From contig CANNZV010002558.1 of assembly GCA_947561585.1 (NCBI GenBank), positions 1-64,000 of the forward strand: a stretch of DNA of 64,000 nt, read 5' to 3'. The notes below the pieces were generated by a model. That model did not search any database. It had not been told where the DNA came from and saw only the letters and a program-made list of their open reading frames with translations. The stretch's first letter is position 1; every line of letters starts with the position of its first letter. Positions 52,508-64,000 of the stretch are shown piece after piece. The position numbers were made by a program, and so were the translations under genes. The stretch comes from Caprella mutica. Its lineage: Eukaryota; Arthropoda; Malacostraca; Amphipoda; Caprellidae.

Positions 52508-55400
52508 CTTAACTGTAGATTAATCCTTTGCTGTAGATAGATCCTTTGCAGTAGATAAATCCTTGACTGTAGATAGATCCTTTGCTGTAGATAGATCCTT
52601 TGCTGTAGATTGATCCTTCGCTGCAAAAATATCCCTTACTGTAGATAGATCCTTTGCTGTAGATAGATCCTTTGCTTAAGATTAATCCTTAACTGGAGAT
52701 TAATCCTTTGCTGTAGATAGAACCTTTGCAGTAAATAAATCCTTGACTGTAGATAGATCCTTTGCTGTAGATAGATCCTTAGCTGTAGAAAGATCCTTTG
52801 CTGAAGATAGATCCTATGCTGTATTAGATCCTTTGCTGTAGAAAGATTCTCCGCTAAAAATAGATCATTTGCTGTAGATAGATCATTTGTTGTAGATAGA
52901 TCCTTTGCTGTAAATGAATCCTTTGGCTGTATAGAGATCCATTACTGTAGATATATCCTTTGCTATAGATTGATCATTTAGTGTAGATAGATCTTTTGCT
53001 GTAGATAGATCCTTTGCTGTAAATAGAGCACATATTGTAGAAAGATCCTTTGCTGTAGATAGATCCTATTCTGTAGAAAGATCCTTTGCTCAAGATAGAT
53101 CCCTTGCTGTAGATGGATCCTTTGCTGTAGATAAATCCTTTGCTGTAGATAGATCCTTTGCTGTTGATAGATACTTTGCTGTAGATAGATCCTTTGCTGT
53201 AGATAGATCCATTGCAGAATATGGAACTTTTGCTGTTAATAGATCCTTTGCGTTAAATAGATCTAAGATCCTTTGCTATAAATAAATGAAAAATCCTTTC
53301 CCGTAGATATATCCTTCGCTGTAGATAAATCCTTCTCTGTAGATAGATCCTTTTCTGTAGATAGATCCATTACTGTTGATAAAACCTTTGCTGTTGATAG
53401 ATCCAATACTCTAAATAGATCCTTTGCTATAGAGAGATACTTTGCTGTAGAAAGATCCTCTGCTGTAGAAAGATCTTCTGCTGTAAATAGATCCTTTGCA
53501 GTAGAAAGATCCTTTGCTGTTACAGATCTTTCGTTGTAGAAAGATCCTTTGTTGTAGATAGATTCTTTGCTGTAGATAGATCATTTTCTGTAGATAGATC
53601 ACTCTGCTGTAGATAGATCATTTGCTGTAGATAGATCCTTTAATGTAGAAAGATCCTCTGTTGTAGAAAGATCTTTTGATGTAAATAGATCATTTGCTGG
53701 AGAAAGATCCTTTGCTGTTGACAGATCCTGCACTGTAGAAAGATCCTTCGGTGTAGATAGATTCTTTGCTGTAGATAGATCCTTTGCTGTAGATAGATCC
53801 TTTGCTTAAGATAGATCCTTAACTGTAGATTAATCCTTTGCTGTAGATAGATCCTTTGCAGTAGATAAATCCTTGACTGTAGATAGATCCTTTAATGTAG
53901 ATAGATCCTTTGCTGTAGATAGATCCTTTGCTGAGATAGATCCTTCGCTGCAAAAATATCCCTTACTGTAGATAGATCCTTTGCTCTAGATAGATCCTTT
54001 GCTTAAGATTAATCCTTAACTGGAGATTAATCCTTTGCTGTAGATAGAACCTTTGCAGTAAATAAATCCTTGACTGTAGATAGATCCTTTGCTGTAGATA
54101 GATCCTTAGCTGTAGAAAGATCCTTTGCTGAAGATAGATCCTATGCTGTATTAGATCCTTTGCTGTAGAAAGATTCTCCGCTAAAAATAGATCCTTTGCT
54201 GTAGATAGATCATTTGTTGTAGATAGATCCTTTGCTGTAAATGAATCCTTTGGCTGTATAGAGATCCATTACTGTAGATATATCCTTTGCTATAGATTGA
54301 TCATTTGCTGTAGATAGATCTTTTGCTGTAGATAAATCCTTTGCTGTAGATAGATCCTTTGCTGTTGATAGATCCTTTGCTGTAGATAGATCCTATTCTG
54401 TAGAAAGATCCTTTGCTCAAGATAGATCCCTTGCTGTAGATGGATCCTTTGCTGTAGATAAATCCTTTGCTGTAGATAGATCCTTTGCTGTTGATAGATA
54501 CTTTGCTGTAGATAGATCCTTTGCTGTAGATAGATCCATTGCAGAATATGGAACTTTTGCTGCTAATAGATCTTTTGCTGTAGATAGATCCTTTGCTGTT
54601 GATAGATCCTTAACTGTAGATGGATCATTTGCTGTATATAGTTCATTTACTGTAGATAGATCCTTCGCTGTAGATAGATCCTCTGCTGTTTATAGATTCT
54701 TTTCTGAACATATATTCTTTGCTGTAGATAGATTCTTTGTTGTAGATAGATCCTTTGCTGTGGACAGATCCTTTGCTGTGGACAGATCCTTTGCAGTAGA
54801 TAGATCCTTGACTGTAGATAGATCCTTTGCTGTAGATGGATCCTTTGCTGTAGATAGATCCTTTACTGTCGATAGATCCCTTGCTGTAGATTGATCCTTT
54901 GCTGTAGATAGATGCTTTGCTGTAGATAGTTCCTTTGCTGTGGATAGATCCTTTACTGTAGATAGATTCTTTGCTGTTGATAGATTCTTTGTTGTAGATA
55001 GATCCTTTGTTGTAGATAGATCTTTTGTAGTAGATAGATCATTTATTGTAGATAGATTCTTTGCTGTAAATAGATCTAAGTTCTTTTGCTATAAATAAAT
55101 TTATAAATCCTTTGCCGTAGATAGATCCTTTGCTGTAGATAGGTCCTTTGCTGTAGATAGATCCTTTGCTGTAGATAGATCCTTCGCTGTAGATGAATCC
55201 TTTTCTGTTGATAGATCTTTTTCTGTAGATAGATCCTTTACTGTAGATTAAAGCTTTGCTGTAGATAGATCCCATACTGTAAATAGATCTTTTGCTGTAG
55301 ATAGATCCTTTAATGTAGAAAGATCCTCTGTTGTAGAAAGATCTTTTGCTGTAAATAGATCATTTGCTGTAGATAGATCCTTTGCTTAAGATAGATCCTT
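52508..55400 (+). repeat. 2.9-kb tandem duplication, copy 2
   Basis: This directly follows copy 1. Correspondence with copy 1 ends near 55,400, where copy 1 has GTAGATTAATCC (52,510) and this copy GTAGATAGATCC. A patch near 54,330-54,370 differs from both relatives: the 51.4-kb and 61.7-kb copies carry GTAGTTAGATCC and then the GAGCAC marker, and this one has plain units. This suggests a short conversion tract. Confidence 0.88.
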
Positions 55401-56574
55401 AACTGTAGATAGATCCTTTGCTGTAGATAGATCCTTTGCAGTAGATAAATCCTTGATTGTAGAAAGATCCTTTGCTGTAGATAGATCCTTTGCTGTATAT
55501 AGATCCTTTGCTGTAGTTCGATTCTTCGCTGTAAATAGATCTTTTGCTGTAGATTGATCCTTCGCTGCAAAAAGATCCCTTACTGTAGATAGATCCTTTG
55601 CTGTAGATAGATCCTATGCTGTAGATAGATCCTTTGCTGTAGATAGATCGTTTGCTGTAGTTTGATCCTTCGCTGTAAATAGATCCCTTACTGTAGATAG
55701 GTCCTTTGCTGTAGATAGATCCTTTGCTCTAGATAGATCCTTTGCTGAAGATAGATCCTTTGCTGTAGTAGATCCTTTGCTGTAGAAAGATTCTCCACTA
55801 TGAATAGATCCATTGCTGTGGATAGATCCTTTGTTGTAGATAGATCCTTTGCTGTTGATAGATATTTTGCTGTAGATCGATCCTTCGCTGTAAATAGATC
55901 CTTTGCTGTAGATTGATCCTTCGCTGCAAAAAGATCCCTTACTGTAGATAGATCCTTTGCTGTAGATAGATCCTATGCTGTAGATAGATCCTTTACTATA
56001 GATAGATCTTTTGCTGTAGATTGATCCTTCGCTGTAAATAGATCCCTTACTGTATATAGGTCCTTTGCTGTAGATAGATCCTTAGCTGTAGATAGATCCT
56101 TTGCTGAAGATAAATTCTTTGCTGTATTAGATCCTTCGCTGTAGAAAGATTCTCCGCTATAAATAGAACCTTTGCTGTAGATAGATCATTTGTTGTAGAT
56201 AGATCCTTTGCTGTAAATGAATCCTTTGGCTGTATAGAGTTCCATTACTGTAGATATATCCTTTGCTATAGATTGATTATTTGCTGTAGATAGATCTTTT
56301 GCTGTAGATAGATCCTTTGCTGTAAATAGAGCACATATTGTAGAAAGATCCTTTGCTGTAGATAGATCCTATTCTGTAGAAAGATCCTTTGCTGAAGATA
56401 GATCCTTTCCTGTAGATGGATCCTTTGCTGTAGATAAATCCTTTGCTGTAGATAGATCCTTTGCTGTAGATAGATACTTTCCTGTAGATAGATCCTTTGC
56501 TGTAGATAGATCCTTTGCTGTAAATAGAGCACATATTGTAGAAAGATCCTTTGCTGTAGATAGATCCTTTGATG
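52683..56574 (+). repeat. 3.9-kb segmental duplication, first copy (offset 7,364)
   Basis: This corresponds to 60,047-63,938 at a constant offset of 7,364 bp. Type-a inserts (53,264; 60,628), type-b inserts (55,090; 62,454), HindIII sites (55,251; 62,615) and GAGCAC markers (56,329; 63,693, and 56,527; 63,891) all fit exactly. I saw only scattered substitutions (for example near 55,497, 56,127 and 56,148) and the 54.33-kb patch. An internal 198-bp (11-unit) repeat of the GAGCAC marker is present in both copies. Confidence 0.92.
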
Positions 56575-59500
56575 TAGATAGATACTTTCCTGTAGAAAGA
56601 TCCTTTGCTGAAGATAGATCCTTTCCTGTAGATGGATCCTTTGCTGTAGATAAATCCTTTGCTGTATATAGTTCATTTACTGTAGATAGATCCTTCGCTG
56701 TAGATAGATCCTCTGCTGTTTATAGATTCTTTTCTGAACATATATTCTTTGCTGTAGATAGATTCTTTGTTGTAGATAGATCCTCTGCTGTGGACAGATC
56801 CTTTGCTGTTGACAGATCCTTTGCAGTAGATAGATCCTTGACTGTAGATAGATCCTTTGCTGTAGATGGATCCTTTGCTGTAGATAGATCCTTTACTGTC
56901 GATAGATCCCTTGCTGTAGATAGATCCTTTGCTGTAGATAGATGCTTTGCTGTAGATAGATCCATCGCTGTAGATAGATCCTTTACTGTAGATAGATTCT
57001 TTGCTGTTGATAGATTCTTTGTTGTTGATAGATCCTTCGTTGTAGATAGATCTTTTGTAGTAGATAGATTATTCATTGTAGATAGATTCTTTGCTGTAAA
57101 TAGATCTAAGATCCTTTGCTATAAATAAATATATAAATCCTTTGCCGTAGATAGATCCTTTGCTGTAGATAGATCCTTTGCTGTAGATAGATCCTTTGCT
57201 GTAGATAGATCCTTCGCTGTAGATGAATCTATTTCTGTAGATAGATCTTTTTCTGTAGATAGATCCTTTACTGTAGATTAAAGCTTTGCTGTAGATAGAT
57301 CCCATACTGTAAATAGATCCTTTGCTGTAGAGAGATCCTTCGCAGTAGAAAGATCCTTTGCTGTTGACAGATCATTCGCTGTAGAAAGATCCTTTGGTGT
57401 AGATAGATTCTTTGCTGTAGATAGATCCCTTACTGTAGATAGATCACTTTGCTGTAGATAGATCTTTTTGCTGTAGATAGATCCTTTAATGTAGAAAGAT
57501 CCTCTGTTGTAGAAAGATCTTTTGCTGTAAATAGATCATTTGCTGTAGATAGATCCTCTGCTATAGATAGATCCTTTGATTAAGATAGATCCTTAACTGT
57601 AGATTGATCCTTTGCTGTAGATAGATCCTTTGTAGTAGATGAATCCTTGATTGTAGATAGATCCTTTGCATTAGATAGATCCTTTGCTGTAGATAGTTCC
57701 TTTGCTGTAAATCGATTCTTCGCTGTAAATAGATCCTTTGCTGTAGATTGATCCTTCGCTGCAAAAAGATCCCTTACTGTAGATAGATCCTTTGCTGTAG
57801 ATAGATCCTATGCTGTAGATAGATTATTTGCTGTAGATAGATCCTTTGCTGTAGTTTGATCCTTCGCTGTAAATAGATCCCTTACTGTAGATAGGTCCTT
57901 TGCTGTAGATAGATCCTTTGCTCTAGATAGATCCTTTGCTGAAAATAGATCCTTTGCTGTAGTAGATCCTTTGCTGTAGATAGATCCTTCGCTGTAAATA
58001 GATCCCTTACTGTATATAGGTCCTGTACTGTAGATAGATCCTTTGCTATAGATTGATCATTTGCTGTAGATAGATCTTTTTCTGTAGATAGATCCTTTGC
58101 TGTAAATAGAGCAAATATTGTAGAAAGATCCTTTGCTGTAGATAGATCCTATTCTGTAGAAAGATCCTTTGCTGAAGATAGATCCTTTGCTGTAGATGGA
58201 TCCTTTGCTGTAGATAAATCCATTGCTGTAGATAGATCCTTTGCTGTAGATAGATACTTTCCTGTAGATAGATCCTTTGCTGTAGATAGATCCTTTGCAG
58301 AATATAGAACTTTTGCTGTTAAAAGATCTTTTGCTGTAGATAGATCCTTTGCTGTTGATAGATCTTTAACTGTAGATGGATCATTTGCTGTATATAGTTC
58401 ATTTACTGTAGATAGATCCTTCGCTGTAGATAGATCCTCTGCTGTTTATAGATTCTTTTCTGAACATATATTCTTTGCTGTAGATAGATTCTCTGTTGTA
58501 GATAGATCCTTTGCTGTGGACAGATCCTTTGCTGTGGACAGATCCTTTGCAGTAGATAGATCCTTGACTGTAGATAGATCCTTTGCTGTAGATGGATCCT
58601 TTGCTGTAGATAGATCCTTTACTGTCGATAGATCCCTTGCTGTAGATAGATCCTTTGCTGTAGATAGATGCTTTGCTGTTGATAGATCCTTCGCTGTAGA
58701 TAGATCCTTTACTGTAGATAGATTCTTTGCTGTTGATAGATTCTTTTTTGTTGATAGATCCTTTGTTGTAGATAGATCTTTTGTAGTAGATAGATTCTTT
58801 GCTGTAAATAGATCTAAGATCCTTTGCTATAAATAAATATATAAATCCTTTGCCGTAGATAGATCCTTTGCTGTAGATAGATCCTTTGCTGTAGATAGAT
58901 CCTTTACTGTAGATAGATCCTTTGCTGTAGATAGATCCTTCGCTGTAGACGAATACTTTTCTGCAGATAGATCTTTTTCTGTAGATAGATCCTTTACTGT
59001 AGATAGATCCTATTCTGTAGAAAGATCCTTTGCTGAAGATAGATCCGTTGCTGTAGAAAGATTCTCCGCTATAAATAGATCCACTGCTGTGGATAGATAC
59101 TTTGTTGTAGATAGATCCTTTGCTGTAAAAGGATCCTTTGGCTGTATAGAGTTCCTTTACTGTAGATATATCCTTTGCTATAGATTCATCATTTGCTGTA
59201 GATAGAACCTTAGCTGTAGATAGATCCTTTGCTGTAAATAGATCACATATTGTAGATAGATCCTTTGCTGTAGATAGATCCTATTCTGTAAAAAGATCCT
59301 TTGCTGAAGATAAATCCTTCGCTGTAGATTGATCCATTGCTGTAGATAGATCCTTTAATGTAGATAGATCCTTTGCTGTAGATAGATCTTTTGTAGTAGA
59401 TAGATCATTTATCGTAGATAGATCATTTATCGTAGATAGATCCTTTGCTGTAAATAGATCTAAGATCCTTTGCTATAAATAAATGAAAAATCCTTTCCCG

Positions 59501-60046
59501 TAGATAGATCCTTTGCTGTAGATAGATCCTTTGCTGTAGATAGATCATTCGCTGTAGATAAATCCTTCTCTGTAGATAGATCCTTTTCTGTAGATAGATC
59601 CATTACTGTTGATAAAACCTTTGCTGTTGATAGATCCAATACTCTGAATAGATCCTTTGCTGTAGAGAGATACTTTGCTGTAGAAAGATCCTCTGCTGTA
59701 GAAAGATCTTCTGCTGTAAATAGATCCTTTGCAGTAGAAAGATCCTTTGCTGTTGACAGATCTTTCGCTGTAGAAAGATCCTTTGGTGTAGATAGATTCT
59801 TTGCTGTAGATAGATCATTTTCTGTAGATAGATCACTCTGCTGTAGATAGATCATTTGCTGTAGATAGATCCTTTAATGTAGAAAGATCCTCTGTTGTAG
59901 AAAGATCTTTTGCTGTAAATAGATCATTTGCTGGAGATAGATCCTTTGCTGTTGACAGATCCTGCACTGTAGAAAGATCATTCGGTGTAGATAGATTCTT
60001 TGCTGTAGATAGATCCTTTGCTGTAGATAGATCCTTTGCTTAAGAT
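56575..60046 (+). repeat. Satellite spacer between the two 3.9-kb copies
   Basis: This is 18-bp units with type-b inserts at 57,120 and 58,828 (1,708 bp apart), a type-a insert at 59,461-59,500, a variant marker GAGCAAATATTG at 58,109 and a HindIII unit at 57,281. Near 58,990 the HindIII-associated series is cut: it begins with GACGAATACTTTTCTGC but continues into GATCCTATTCTG instead of the expected ATTAAAGCTT. That indicates a recombination junction. There is no gene. Confidence 0.82.
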
Positions 60047-63000
60047 AGATCCTTAACTGGAGATTAATCCTTTGCTGTAGATAGAACCTTTGCAGTAAAT
60101 AAATCCTTGACTGTAGATAGATCCTTTGCTGTAGATAGATCCTTAGCTGTAGAAAGATCCTTTGCTGAAGATAGATCCTATGCTGTATTAGATCCTTTGC
60201 TGTAGAAAGATTCTCCGCTAAAAATAGATCATTTGCTGTAGATAGATCATTTGTTGTAGATAGATCCTTTGCTGTAAATGAATCCTTTGGCTGTATAGAG
60301 ATCCATTACTGTAGATATATCCTTTGCTATAGATTGATCATTTAGTGTAGATAGATCTTTTGCTGTAGATAGATCCTTTGCTGTAAATAGAGCACATATT
60401 GTAGAAAGATCCTTTGCTGTAGATAGATCCTATTCTGTAGAAAGATCCTTTGCTCAAGATAGATCCCTTGCTGTAGATGGATCCTTTGCTGTAGATAAAT
60501 CCTTTGCTGTAGATAGATCCTTTTCTGTTGATAGATACTTTGCTGTAGATAGATCCTTTGCTGTAGATAGATCCATTGCAGAATATGGAACTTTTGCTGT
60601 TAATAGATCCTTTGCGTTAAATAGATCTAAGATCCTTTGCTATAAATAAATGAAAAATCCTTTCCCGTAGATATATCCTTCGCTGTAGATAAATCCTTCT
60701 CTGTAGATAGATCCTTTTCTGTAGATAGATCCATTACTGTTGATAAAACCTTTGCTGTTGATAGATCCAATACTCTAAATAGATCCTTTGCTGTAGAGAG
60801 ATACTTTGCTGTAGAAAGATCCTCTGCTGTAGAAAGATCTTCTGCTGTAAATAGATCCTTTGCAGTAGAAAGATCCTTTGCTGTTACAGATCTTTCGTTG
60901 TAGAAAGATCCTTTGTTGTAGATAGATTCTTTGCTGTAGATAGATCATTTTCTGTAGATAGATCACTCTGCTGTAGATAGATCATTTGCTGTAGATAGAT
61001 CCTTTAATGTAGAAAGATCCTCTGTTGTAGAAAGATCTTTTGATGTAAATAGATCATTTGCTGGAGAAAGATCCTTTGCTGTTGACAGATCCTGCACTGT
61101 AGAAAGATCCTTCGGTGTAGATAGATTCTTTGCTGTAGATAGATCCTTTGCTGTAGATAGATCCTTTGCTTAAGATAGATCCTTAACTGTAGATTAATCC
61201 TTTGCTGTAGATAGATCCTTTGCAGTAGATAAATCCTTGACTGTAGATAGATCCTTTAATGTAGATAGATCCTTTGCTGTAGATAGATCCTTTGCTGAGA
61301 TAGATCCTTCGCTGCAAAAATATCCCTTACTGTAGATAGATCCTTTGCTCTAGATAGATCCTTTGCTTAAGATTAATCCTTAACTGGAGATTAATCCTTT
61401 GCTGTAGATAGAACCTTTGCAGTAAATAAATCCTTGACTGTAGATAGATCCTTTGCTGTAGATAGATCCTTAGCTGTAGAAAGATCCTTTGCTGAAGATA
61501 GATCCTATGCTGTATTAGATCCTTTGCTGTAGAAAGATTCTCCGCTAAAAATAGATCCTTTGCTGTAGATAGATCATTTGTTGTAGATAGATCCTTTGCT
61601 GTAAATGAATCCTTTGGCTGTATAGAGATCCATTACTGTAGATATATCCTTTGCTATAGATTGATCATTTGCTGTAGATAGATCTTTTGCTGTAGTTAGA
61701 TCCTTTGCTGTAAATAGAGCACATATTGTAGAAAGATCCTTTGCTGTAGATAGATCCTATTCTGTAGAAAGATCCTTTGCTCAAGATAGATCCCTTGCTG
61801 TAGATGGATCCTTTGCTGTAGATAAATCCTTTGCTGTAGATAGATCCTTTGCTGTTGATAGATACTTTGCTGTAGATAGATCCTTTGCTGTAGATAGATC
61901 CATTGCAGAATATGGAACTTTTGCTGCTAATAGATCTTTTGCTGTAGATAGATCCTTTGCTGTTGATAGATCCTTAACTGTAGATGGATCATTTGCTGTA
62001 TATAGTTCATTTACTGTAGATAGATCCTTCGCTGTAGATAGATCCTCTGCTGTTTATAGATTCTTTTCTGAACATATATTCTTTGCTGTAGATAGATTCT
62101 TTGTTGTAGATAGATCCTTTGCTGTGGACAGATCCTTTGCTGTGGACAGATCCTTTGCAGTAGATAGATCCTTGACTGTAGATAGATCCTTTGCTGTAGA
62201 TGGATCCTTTGCTGTAGATAGATCCTTTACTGTCGATAGATCCCTTGCTGTAGATTGATCCTTTGCTGTAGATAGATGCTTTGCTGTAGATAGTTCCTTT
62301 GCTGTGGATAGATCCTTTACTGTAGATAGATTCTTTGCTGTTGATAGATTCTTTGTTGTAGATAGATCCTTTGTTGTAGATAGATCTTTTGTAGTAGATA
62401 GATCATTTATTGTAGATAGATTCTTTGCTGTAAATAGATCTAAGTTCTTTTGCTATAAATAAATTTATAAATCCTTTGCCGTAGATAGATCCTTTGCTGT
62501 AGATAGGTCCTTTGCTGTAGATAGATCCTTTGCTGTAGATAGATCCTTCGCTGTAGATGAATCCTTTTCTGTTGATAGATCTTTTTCTGTAGATAGATCC
62601 TTTACTGTAGATTAAAGCTTTGCTGTAGATAGATCCCATACTGTAAATAGATCTTTTGCTGTAGATAGATCCTTTAATGTAGAAAGATCCTCTGTTGTAG
62701 AAAGATCTTTTGCTGTAAATAGATCATTTGCTGTAGATAGATCCTTTGCTTAAGATAGATCCTTAACTGTAGATAGATCCTTTGCTGTAGATAGATCCTT
62801 TGCAGTAGATAAATCCTTGATTGTAGAAAGATCCTTTGCTGTAGATAGATCCTTTGCTGTAGATAGATCCTTTGCTGTAGTTCGATTCTTCGCTGTAAAT
62901 AGATCTTTTGCTGTAGATTGATCCTTCGCTGCAAAAAGATCCCTTACTGTAGATAGATCCTTTGCTGTAGATAGATCCTATGCTGTAGATAGATCCTTTG

Positions 63001-63938
63001 CTATAGATAGATCGTTTGCTGTAGTTTGATCCTTCGCTGTAAATAGATCCCTTACTGTAGATAGGTCCTTTGCTGTAGATAGATCCTTTGCTCTAGATAG
63101 ATCCTTTGCTGAAGATAGATCCTTTGCTGTAGTAGATCCTTTGCTGTAGAAAGATTCTCCACTATGAATAGATCCATTGCTGTGGATAGATCCTTTGTTG
63201 TAGATAGATCCTTTGCTGTTGATAGATATTTTGCTGTAGATCGATCCTTCGCTGTAAATAGATCCTTTGCTGTAGATTGATCCTTCGCTGCAAAAAGATC
63301 CCTTACTGTAGATAGATCCTTTGCTGTAGATAGATCCTATGCTGTAGATAGATCCTTTACTATAGATAGATCTTTTGCTGTAGATTGATCCTTCGCTGTA
63401 AATAGATCCCTTACTGTATATAGGTCCTTTGCTGTAGATAGATCCTTAGCTGTAGATAGATCCTTTGCTGAAGATAAATCCTTTGCTGTATTAGATCCTT
63501 TGCTGTAGAAAGATTCTCCGCTATAAATAGAACCTTTGCTGTAGATAGATCATTTGTTGTAGATAGATCCTTTGCTGTAAATGAATCCTTTGGCTGTATA
63601 GAGTTCCATTACTGTAGATATATCCTTTGCTATAGATTGATTATTTGCTGTAGATAGATCTTTTGCTGTAGATAGATCCTTTGCTGTAAATAGAGCACAT
63701 ATTGTAGAAAGATCCTTTGCTGTAGATAGATCCTATTCTGTAGAAAGATCCTTTGCTGAAGATAGATCCTTTCCTGTAGATGGATCCTTTGCTGTAGATA
63801 AATCCTTTGCTGTAGATAGATCCTTTGCTGTAGATAGATACTTTCCTGTAGATAGATCCTTTGCTGTAGATAGATCCTTTGCTGTAAATAGAGCACATAT
63901 TGTAGAAAGATCCTTTGCTGTAGATAGATCCTTTGCTG
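60047..63938 (+). repeat. 3.9-kb segmental duplication, terminal copy at the array edge
   Basis: This is the second copy of 52,683-56,574, and it ends where the satellite ends. The last units before the edge are close to consensus (GATAGATCCTTTGCTG at 63,923-63,938). The first copy continues as satellite past the equivalent point (56,574), so the array edge truncates this copy mid-unit. Confidence 0.92.
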
Positions 63939-63946
63939 GATAGGCT
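63931..63946. other. Right edge of the satellite array
   Basis: The last recognisable repeat bases are CTTTGCTG at 63,931-63,938. A normal unit would continue TAGATAGATCC; instead GATAGGCTATAC follows. There is no gradual decay of the repeat: the units up to the edge are close to consensus. I see no target-site duplication or mobile element end here, but only one side is visible. Confidence 0.93.
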
Positions 63947-64000
63947 ATACTGAGACCTAAAGAATTAATAAAAATAGTAGTAACGTAAATATCCTACTGC
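63939..64000. other. Non-satellite flanking sequence, unassigned
   Basis: These 62 bases do not fit the 18-bp pattern and are AT-rich, including TTAATAAAAATAG. No open frame of useful length, RNA gene or known element can be recognised in so short a piece. It is the only unique anchor in the window. Confidence 0.8.

Larger units (their letters stand above)
1..63938 (+). repeat. 18-bp satellite array with higher-order structure
   Basis: Every stretch I read is built from an 18-bp unit with consensus GATAGATCCTTTGCTGTA, always in this orientation, with about 3,550 units and no inversion. Common variants change GTAGATAG to GTAAATAG, GTTGATAG or GTAGAAAG, ATCC to ATTC, ATAC or ATCA, and TTTGCT to TTTACT, TTTCCT, CTCTGCT or TTCGCT. 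The CTGTA part is often kept. Each consensus unit has one GATC and one AGATAG (a WGATAR-type GATA site) and no CpG. Indels of 1-14 bp are scattered through it and shift the 18-bp phase. Variants are not random: they recur in the same order in blocks of 0.5-7 kb. The array enters the window at base 1 and ends at about 63,938. Satellite arrays of this kind are usually heterochromatic; that placement is inferred, not seen. Confidence 0.99.

Noticed and set aside
1..63938. CRISPR array
   Set aside because: There are no unique spacers between conserved repeats; units abut directly with an 18-bp period, and no cas-like gene is present.
1..63938. Telomeric repeat or simple GATA (Bkm-like) repeat
   Set aside because: The unit is 18 bp and mixed; only a short GATAGAT piece resembles (GATA)n, and no telomere-type TTAGGG, TTAGG or TTTAGGG run occurs.
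63939..64000. Start of a transposon or gene beyond the array edge
   Set aside because: Sixty-two bases with no recognisable motif, terminal inverted repeat or coding signal are not enough to support either.
1..64000. Bacterial or phage origin (iterons, Dam-site cluster, origin of replication)
   Set aside because: GATC clustering and direct repeats can suggest an origin, but a 64-kb gene-free tandem array is far outside iteron or origin size, and no replication gene is nearby.

Overview
The window is almost entirely one tandem repeat. Positions 1 to about 63,938 are a head-to-tail array of an 18-bp unit, consensus GATAGATCCTTTGCTGTA (39% G+C, T-rich on the + strand), roughly 3,550 units all in the same orientation. 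Only the last 62 bases (63,939-64,000) are unrelated, AT-rich sequence, so the right edge of the array lies inside the window. The left edge does not, because base 1 is already within the repeat. I find no protein gene, rRNA, tRNA, mobile element or CRISPR array. A satellite this long, with no coding sequence in 64 kb, points to a eukaryotic chromosome (heterochromatin, subtelomere or pericentromere). I cannot name the organism from sequence alone.

The many long open reading frames are an arithmetic effect. Eighteen is a multiple of three, and the consensus has no stop in one + frame (repeating VDRSFA) or in any of the three - frames (repeating STAKDL, QQRIYL and YSKGSI). Open frames therefore run until a point mutation or small indel breaks them. 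They overlap on both strands, and many copies share the same stops.

The units are diverged variants arranged in higher-order repeats (HORs), with several layers of duplication. Left part (1-25.9 kb): three related units of about 5 kb (3,341-8,324; 8,325-13,365; 15,492-20,798), each with two 1.77-kb sub-blocks, plus linker blocks reused at offsets of about 12.1 and 8.1 kb. Middle (26-41 kb): a different variant set with 540-bp (30-unit) dimers and a near-perfect duplication at 3,106-bp offset (32,008-34,895 and 35,114-38,001). Right part (41-63.9 kb): units of about 1.56, 1.31 and 2.9 kb, and a 3.9-kb block duplicated at 7,364-bp offset whose second copy ends exactly at the array edge.

Recurrent off-period markers make the HORs readable: 29 AT-rich inserts in two sequence types (28 carry AATAAA), ten HindIII-bearing units, and 21 copies of a GAGCACATATTG-type unit. 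Recent local events are visible, including an exact 180-bp (10-unit) tandem duplication at 48,181-48,540. The picture fits ongoing unequal exchange and segmental amplification within a satellite, not a multi-gene system.
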